DNA of 11,328 nucleotides from contig JAHHQV010000068.1 in assembly GCA_020026175.1 (NCBI GenBank), positions 1 to 11,328 of the forward strand. The letters run 5' to 3'. The notes below the pieces were generated by a model. The model was given only the letters and a program-made list of their open reading frames with translations, was not told the DNA's origin and did not search any database. Positions 6,434 through 11,328 of this stretch are shown piece by piece (within the stretch, counting starts at the first letter, position 1; every line of letters begins with the position of its first letter). The DNA is from Phocaeicola sp. GTDB lineage: Bacteria > Bacteroidota > Bacteroidia > Bacteroidales > Bacteroidaceae. Made by a program: the position numbers and the translations under genes.

Positions 6434-8377
6434 ATGAAAAATTTAAGAAAAATAAAAAATATAGCTCTTTTTTCTCTTGCTATGGGATGTGTTACTACAT
6501 CTTGTGATTATCTTGATATAGTTCCGCCCGAACAGGCTGGACTGCCAGATGCTACAAAAGATGCTGAAGCTACTCTTGGGTTCCTTTTTTCTTGTTATTC
6601 GGGAGTGAACTCTTGTAGTCCGTTCAGCTATGGTAGACTGGAGGCTGGATGTGATGAATATGTATTGCCTCAGCTATGGGGAACTGGTTCGCAGAAAATT
6701 ACATGGGATACTAATACTGCTGCTACTATGGCAGATGGATGGAGATGGGGAGATATATATAGATTTATAGGTCAGTGCCACTTGTTTATGAATCAGATAG
6801 ATAATGCAAGAGGTGTTACTGACGAGCAGAAGAAGCAGTGGAGTGCAGAGGTTCAATTCCTTTTGGCATATTATCACATGCAGGCTTTGGTTATATATGG
6901 TCCATGTCCTATAAATGACCATTATATCGATTTGACTACAAATGAAAAGGATTTTCCTGGAAGAAGTCATTTCGATTATGTTGTAAAGTGGGTTTGCGAT
7001 AAGTTTGATGAGGCTGTAGAGATGGGACTGCCTGCCACACGTAGCGGTGATGAATGGGGACGTGCAACTTCAGTAATGGCCAAGGCTCTCAAGGCGAGAT
7101 TGCTTGTATATGCTGCTTCTCCCTTGTGGAACGGCGATTTTCCTGACATAGACTGGAAGAACAAGAACTTTGAAACTCCTGAATATGGTCTGGAACTTGT
7201 AAGTCATAATTATGATGAAGGAAAATGGAACAAGGCTCTGAAGGCTTGTATCGAAGCTAAGGAGGCAGCAGAAGAGGCTGGGCACAAGTTGTTCCAACTG
7301 GAAGACTCGGAAACTTTGAGGAAAAACTCTAAGATAGAATTGCCGTATGTACCTTTGATGGATGGACAAAGCGGTCGGGATGCTGCTAAGGATGAAGATT
7401 TCAAGAAGCATGTCCTACTGATGCGTTATGTGGTTGCTACAAGGTTTGACGAGGGTAACCGTGAAACAATTTGGGGAATAGCAGACCAAAGTGATATCCT
7501 TATAGGTAGCCTTCCTCATAGGGTCATAAAGAATAATCAGGGAGTATGGCGTGCCGGCTATTCAGGCGTTTCTCCTACACTTAATGCCGTGGAACGTTTC
7601 TATACAGAAAACGGTGAACTGCCTTCTAAGGATGAAAAATATTATCCAAAGTCGGAGTGGTTTCAGAGGGCTGGTGCTACAGGTAGTGATTTGCGCAAGG
7701 ATATTATCAAACTCAACACCAGAAGAGAACCGCGCTTTTATGCCTGGATAGCATTCGACGGTGGTGATATGGGAAGCCGTATTATGGGAGGTAAACCTTT
7801 GACTTTAGACTTCAAGAATAATGAAATGCATGGATTCAATACTTCTTTATTCAATAGAGATAATAATGTAACCGGTTATCTTAATCAGAAATATTTCGAA
7901 CCGTCTTTTGCTTGGTATGCTTCATCGGAGACATCTCAGTCAAAACCTCGTCCGCTTGTAAGAATGGCTGAACTGTATCTCAATCTTGCAGAGTGTTATG
8001 CAGCATTGAAACAAGACGAAAAGGCTATTGAAATGCTTAATCCTATAAGAAACAGAGCTGGTATAAGGTCATTGACTTCAGGGGACTTGTCGAAGATGAG
8101 TGCTATGGAGTGGGTAAGAAATGAGCGTGCAGTGGAATTCTGGGCAGAAGGACACAGATATTACGATATAAGACGCTGGATGATTGCTAAGGATGTGATG
8201 GCGAGCGGTGTTAGAAAAGGACTTAATGCAGAGGTCGAAAGCCCTTCGTTTGAGGTTTTCAATACTCCAGTTGAAATAAAGCAGCCGTTTAAATGGACAG
8301 ATAGAATGTATCTGGTTCCGTTGTTCTCTAATGAAGTTTATAAAAACCCGCAATTTGTACAGGCTCCTGGATATTAA
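6434..8377 (+). CDS. SusD/RagB-family surface glycan-binding lipoprotein
   Basis: Complete 647-residue lipoprotein that caps the SusC-like barrel and binds substrate at the cell surface. The signal peptide ends at the lipobox TTSC with Cys24 as the lipidated residue; DYLD follows, fitting the acidic export signal that sends Bacteroidetes lipoproteins to the outer face. The N-terminal region is the TPR-like SusD fold (for example QKKQWSAEVQFLLAYYH). The C-terminal part carries the hallmark segments RPLVRMAELYLNLAECYA at 506-523 and, from about 563, NERAVEFWAEGHRYYDIRRW. It is slightly longer than the commonest SusD proteins, within the range for host-glycan types. The start lies 12 nt after the susC-like stop, so the two are surely cotranscribed. 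Ligand is unknown; mucin-type glycopeptide is an inference from context. Confidence 0.97.
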   Translation: MKNLRKIKNIALFSLAMGCVTTSCDYLDIVPPEQAGLPDATKDAEATLGFLFSCYSGVNSCSPFSYGRLEAGCDEYVLPQLWGTGSQKITWDTNTAATMADGWRWGDIYRFIGQCHLFMNQIDNARGVTDEQKKQWSAEVQFLLAYYHMQALVIYGPCPINDHYIDLTTNEKDFPGRSHFDYVVKWVCDKFDEAVEMGLPATRSGDEWGRATSVMAKALKARLLVYAASPLWNGDFPDIDWKNKNFETPEYGLELVSHNYDEGKWNKALKACIEAKEAAEEAGHKLFQLEDSETLRKNSKIELPYVPLMDGQSGRDAAKDEDFKKHVLLMRYVVATRFDEGNRETIWGIADQSDILIGSLPHRVIKNNQGVWRAGYSGVSPTLNAVERFYTENGELPSKDEKYYPKSEWFQRAGATGSDLRKDIIKLNTRREPRFYAWIAFDGGDMGSRIMGGKPLTLDFKNNEMHGFNTSLFNRDNNVTGYLNQKYFEPSFAWYASSETSQSKPRPLVRMAELYLNLAECYAALKQDEKAIEMLNPIRNRAGIRSLTSGDLSKMSAMEWVRNERAVEFWAEGHRYYDIRRWMIAKDVMASGVRKGLNAEVESPSFEVFNTPVEIKQPFKWTDRMYLVPLFSNEVYKNPQFVQAPGY

Positions 8378-8411
8378 TGGATAGATTGTACTTTAAAATA
8401 ATATTGAAAAT

Positions 8412-8909
8412 ATGAAAAAAATTTTTTTATTGACTTTTTTAGTCGGATTGACATTCTTTTTTGCAGGATGTGAAACTTATGAAGATTTATTTCCGGAAGA
8501 GTATCATGTAGTCCTTAATTTTAAAGATGGTATGGAAAAAGAAGTAGAACTTTCTTTGGAGGGGGCTACAACCGAAGTTGGCGTTTCTGTAATGAAAACC
8601 GGCAGTGAAGATAATTCTGTTGCCAGCGGATTGGTGGAAGTTATGAGTGAAGAGGACTTCAAGGCTATAGCTGAAAAGTATAATATAAAAGGTGTTTTCC
8701 TCGCTCCTGAATTTTATACCTTGAATAATAATGAACTGTCGTTTACAGGTGATGAGTCTTATAAGTTTGTAAATGTTTCTCTGAAAAACGATGAAATAAA
8801 GGCTTTGACCAAGAAAAATATCGACAAGGTTGCATTGCCTTTGAAACTGTCGAGTACAGATGCTACTGTTAATACCAACATGGTTATTATATTGGTAGAA
8901 TTAAGTTGA
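8412..8909 (+). CDS. Small DUF1735-like surface lipoprotein
   Basis: A 165-residue lipoprotein: signal peptide MKKIFLLTFLVGLTFFFAGC with Cys20 lipidated, then ETYED, an acidic surface-export signal. The mature part reads like one DUF1735 (BT_3987 N-terminal type) beta-sandwich. A DGMEKEVELSLEGATTEVGVSVMKTG-like start is followed by an LxPEFYTLNNNELSF segment around residues 97-111, and it ends in VALPLKLSSTDATVNTN. Proteins of this kind usually follow susD and act as accessory surface glycan-binding proteins, but most have extra C-terminal binding domains. This one stops after the single domain, and no frameshift or remnant is visible in the 32 nt before the next gene. Operon member, 34 nt after the SusD stop. 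Family assignment is by pattern, moderately sure; a direct binding role is inferred. Confidence 0.8.
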   Translation: MKKIFLLTFLVGLTFFFAGCETYEDLFPEEYHVVLNFKDGMEKEVELSLEGATTEVGVSVMKTGSEDNSVASGLVEVMSEEDFKAIAEKYNIKGVFLAPEFYTLNNNELSFTGDESYKFVNVSLKNDEIKALTKKNIDKVALPLKLSSTDATVNTNMVIILVELS

Positions 8910-8941
8910 TGTATCTTTTGAACAAACAATAATCTGATAGG

Positions 8942-11326
8942 ATGATGAAAAATATTTCGTTTATATTTATTACTCTTTCCTTTTCAGCCAGTCTTGTTTT
9001 AGGAGCTTGCTCTGATAAAGAAGATATAAAGGAATCGCCTGAGGCTCCACAACCGGAGTCTCAGGAAATACCGGGCATTGATATAGATATAGAAAAGGAT
9101 AGCTTGATTGTACCTATAGGTGGCAAGGCAAGTGAAGCTCAGAAGGGCAATGGTATAGAAAACTCTTGGGATGGTAAGTTCGTTTCGGATAATGCACAGC
9201 CTTATCATTCTATATGGGGGCAGAAAGCAGCTTTCCCAGTTGTATTAGACTATTATTTTGCTACTGAAACAGAGATAGACTATATAGTTTATCACACCCG
9301 TTCTGGTAATGGTAATTTTGGTGAAGTGGATGTTCTGGTTTCTACAGACGAAAATCATGAGAAGTTTGAGAAAGTGAGAAGTTGTGATTTCCGAATGAAA
9401 GACTCTCCTTCGAAAATATCTTTTGATGAAACACGAAAAATTACGGCAGTACGTTTTGAAGTGAAAAGCGGACTGGGAGATTTTGTCAGCTGCGACGAAA
9501 TGCAGTTCTTTAAACTGAATGACGGTAAGAAACTTGATAGAGACCTGTTGAAGGTTTTTACAGATATCACATGTTCGGCATTAAGGGACGATGTAGCCGA
9601 TGCTGATATAGATGTCTTGCCTGAGTATTTCAAGTATCTTGCAAATGCTTTCAGGGGTGATACGTATGATGCTTATCAGAAAGAGTTCAGAATAAGGGAT
9701 TATAGTCCTTATAGCTTTAGTGAGGAATGGGCTCAGACTCTTATGACAAAAAAATATGGTAACCTTGACAATCCTACTGGTATTTCGGTAAATAAGGATG
9801 ATGAAATAGTGGTTCTGGTGGGAGATACATATGGACAGGATTTGTCTTTGCAGTGCATTTGGGAGTCGGGCAATGAATATAAGCAGACTAATGTAAAAGG
9901 TGATTCTTATCTGTTGAGCCCTGGTGTCAATAAGATAAAGATGAAAGGACAGGGGCAGCTGTTTGTTATGTATAATTCGGATTTGGCTTCCGAGAATGCC
10001 AAGCCTGTGAAAATTCATATTCCGTTAGGAAGTGGAGAGGTTACGGGCTTTTTCGACCTGAAGGAACATAAGACGGATGAAAAGTATAAAGAACTGCTGT
10101 CTAAAGCCAGTCATAAGTATTTCTGTGTAAGGGGAGAAAGGATAATGTTCTATTTCCATACATCAAAGATGAAGGAGTTTGTTCCAAATGAAATACTTTC
10201 TGCCATAAATCTTTGGGATGATATAATAGGATGGCAACAGGAACTGATGGGTATAAGTGATGTGCGTCCATCGAAATTCAACAATCATATCTTTGCCATT
10301 TCGCCCGAAGGCAGCTATATGTGGGCTTCCGATTATTGTGTGGGATTTGTATATACTTATCTTAACAATATCCTTTTGAAGGACAATGTAATGGCTGCTA
10401 AGGATAATGCTTGGGGACCTGGGCATGAAATAGGGCATATACATCAGTTGGCTATTGACTGGCCAAGCAGCACAGAGTCGTCTAACAATCTTTTCTCGAA
10501 CTATATATTGTATAAATTAGGCAAATACTGTTCTCGTGGTACAGAGTTGTCTTTGCCTAAATATGCTGATAATTGTGTCAGAAATGAAAAAGGAGAAATA
10601 ACAAAGCAAACGTTGGTTTCGGCCCATTGTGTGTATAATCGTCCGTGGTGGGACTTTGGCGGTGGACATCAAGGAGAGAATACCGAACTTCATATGCGTA
10701 TGAACTGGCAGTTGTGGAATTATTATCACAGGTGCGGACATAATACTGAGTTTTGGCCTAAATTGTTCAAACTAATGCGCGACAATCGTACTAACTCTTC
10801 TAATATAGGTGAGAAGCAACTGCTCTTTGCCAAAATGGCAAGCGAAGCTGCGCAAGAAGATCTTACTGAATTTTTCGAAATGTGGGGATTCTTTGTTCCT
10901 ACAGATACAATTGTAGAACAGTATGGCAGCTATACAATGAAGGTGACTGACGAAATGGTGAAAAAGACTAAGGACTTTATGAAAAAGTTCTCAAAGAAGG
11001 CAGCTCCTTTCTATTATATAGAAGACAGAAAGAGAGATGATGTAGGATTGGATACAACTCCACCTGATGTAGGGTATTATTCTCAGTTTGAAAAAGGCAA
11101 GATGAAACCAATATCAAAGGAAGTGAAGGTAGAAGTTTCTGGCAAGAATGTTACTGTAACCGACGGTGAAGAGGCTGTGGCATTCGAAGTCTATCAAAAT
11201 GGCAAAATGGTGTATTTCTCTACTTTCTTTAAGTTCGAACTGCCCGATACGGTTACTGGCGATGGTATTACCTTTAAGGCTGTATCAGCCGACGGCAAAC
11301 GTGTAGATATGAAAACCAGTAAATGA
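8942..11326 (+). CDS. M60 (enhancin-like) zinc metallopeptidase lipoprotein with F5/8 type C-like domain
   Basis: Complete 794-residue surface lipoprotein, likely a mucin-type O-glycoprotein protease. The signal peptide ends at LGAC with Cys23 lipidated and SDKED as the export signal. A Pro/Glu-rich linker spans about 30-54, and an F5/8 type C (CBM32-like) domain about 55-190 (IENSWDGK, YHTRSGNGNFGEV, ending DEMQFF). A connecting segment leads to the M60 region, about 275-655. The zinc motif GHEIGHIHQ has His495, catalytic Glu496 and His499; Glu512, in WPSSTESSNNLFSNY, is the likely third ligand, giving HExxH-x12-E within the family pattern. Residues from about 723 look like a small Ig-like beta domain. 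An alternative start at the second Met (8945) differs by one residue. The stop is 2 nt before the window edge, so what follows is unseen. Family assignment is secure; mucin as substrate rests on characterised Bacteroides M60 enzymes such as BT4244. Confidence 0.93.
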   Translation: MMKNISFIFITLSFSASLVLGACSDKEDIKESPEAPQPESQEIPGIDIDIEKDSLIVPIGGKASEAQKGNGIENSWDGKFVSDNAQPYHSIWGQKAAFPVVLDYYFATETEIDYIVYHTRSGNGNFGEVDVLVSTDENHEKFEKVRSCDFRMKDSPSKISFDETRKITAVRFEVKSGLGDFVSCDEMQFFKLNDGKKLDRDLLKVFTDITCSALRDDVADADIDVLPEYFKYLANAFRGDTYDAYQKEFRIRDYSPYSFSEEWAQTLMTKKYGNLDNPTGISVNKDDEIVVLVGDTYGQDLSLQCIWESGNEYKQTNVKGDSYLLSPGVNKIKMKGQGQLFVMYNSDLASENAKPVKIHIPLGSGEVTGFFDLKEHKTDEKYKELLSKASHKYFCVRGERIMFYFHTSKMKEFVPNEILSAINLWDDIIGWQQELMGISDVRPSKFNNHIFAISPEGSYMWASDYCVGFVYTYLNNILLKDNVMAAKDNAWGPGHEIGHIHQLAIDWPSSTESSNNLFSNYILYKLGKYCSRGTELSLPKYADNCVRNEKGEITKQTLVSAHCVYNRPWWDFGGGHQGENTELHMRMNWQLWNYYHRCGHNTEFWPKLFKLMRDNRTNSSNIGEKQLLFAKMASEAAQEDLTEFFEMWGFFVPTDTIVEQYGSYTMKVTDEMVKKTKDFMKKFSKKAAPFYYIEDRKRDDVGLDTTPPDVGYYSQFEKGKMKPISKEVKVEVSGKNVTVTDGEEAVAFEVYQNGKMVYFSTFFKFELPDTVTGDGITFKAVSADGKRVDMKTSK

Positions 11327-11328
11327 AT

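Noticed and set aside
1132..11000. Numerous minus-strand frames of 60-170 codons inside dnaK and the PUL genes
   Set aside because: All lie opposite strongly supported genes, have biased low-complexity or Ile/Ser/His-rich translations, and lack family signatures.

Overview
The window looks like a chromosomal segment of a gut-type Bacteroidales bacterium (Bacteroidaceae or Prevotellaceae). Four observations point there: a SusC/SusD outer-membrane pair, lipoproteins with acidic residues right after the lipobox cysteine, A-rich start sites that mostly lack a Shine-Dalgarno sequence, and a TTTG-N19-TAnnTTTG promoter of the Bacteroidetes sigma-ABfr type. The species cannot be named from this sequence.

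Layout. At 1-111 (minus strand) is the N-terminal end of a probable insertion-sequence transposase that runs off the left edge. An AT-rich stretch of about 380 bases follows. It carries a sigma-54-like promoter and, at the expected transcript 5' end, a short hairpin. dnaK (493-2397, plus) is complete and ends in a good intrinsic terminator (2429-2466). The next 860 bases hold no clear conventional gene but are rich in structure: a compound inverted repeat (2554-2642), a cluster of TATGT/ACATA half-sites (2713-2745), a strong promoter match (2819-2849), and a leader of about 400 nt. The leader contains five ACTAAAC motifs, several hairpins and a possible 46-codon upstream ORF.

From 3260 to the right edge is a tightly packed four-gene operon of the polysaccharide utilization locus (PUL) type. 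It encodes a SusC-like TonB-dependent transporter, a SusD-like surface lipoprotein, a small DUF1735-like lipoprotein, and a lipoprotein M60 (enhancin-like) zinc metallopeptidase with an F5/8 type C-like domain. Gaps are 12, 34 and 32 nt with no internal terminator. The inferred scheme is that the M60 enzyme cleaves O-glycosylated host protein such as mucin at the cell surface. The DUF1735 and SusD proteins would bind the released glycopeptides or glycans, and SusC would import them with TonB energy. No glycosidase, sulfatase or dedicated regulator lies inside the window; the locus may continue past 11328. dnaK and the PUL are separated by a terminator and have no evident functional link.

The most unusual parts are non-coding: the long repeat-bearing susC leader with its possible upstream ORF, and the dnaK promoter region. 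The M60-containing PUL is a recognisable known type rather than a new system.
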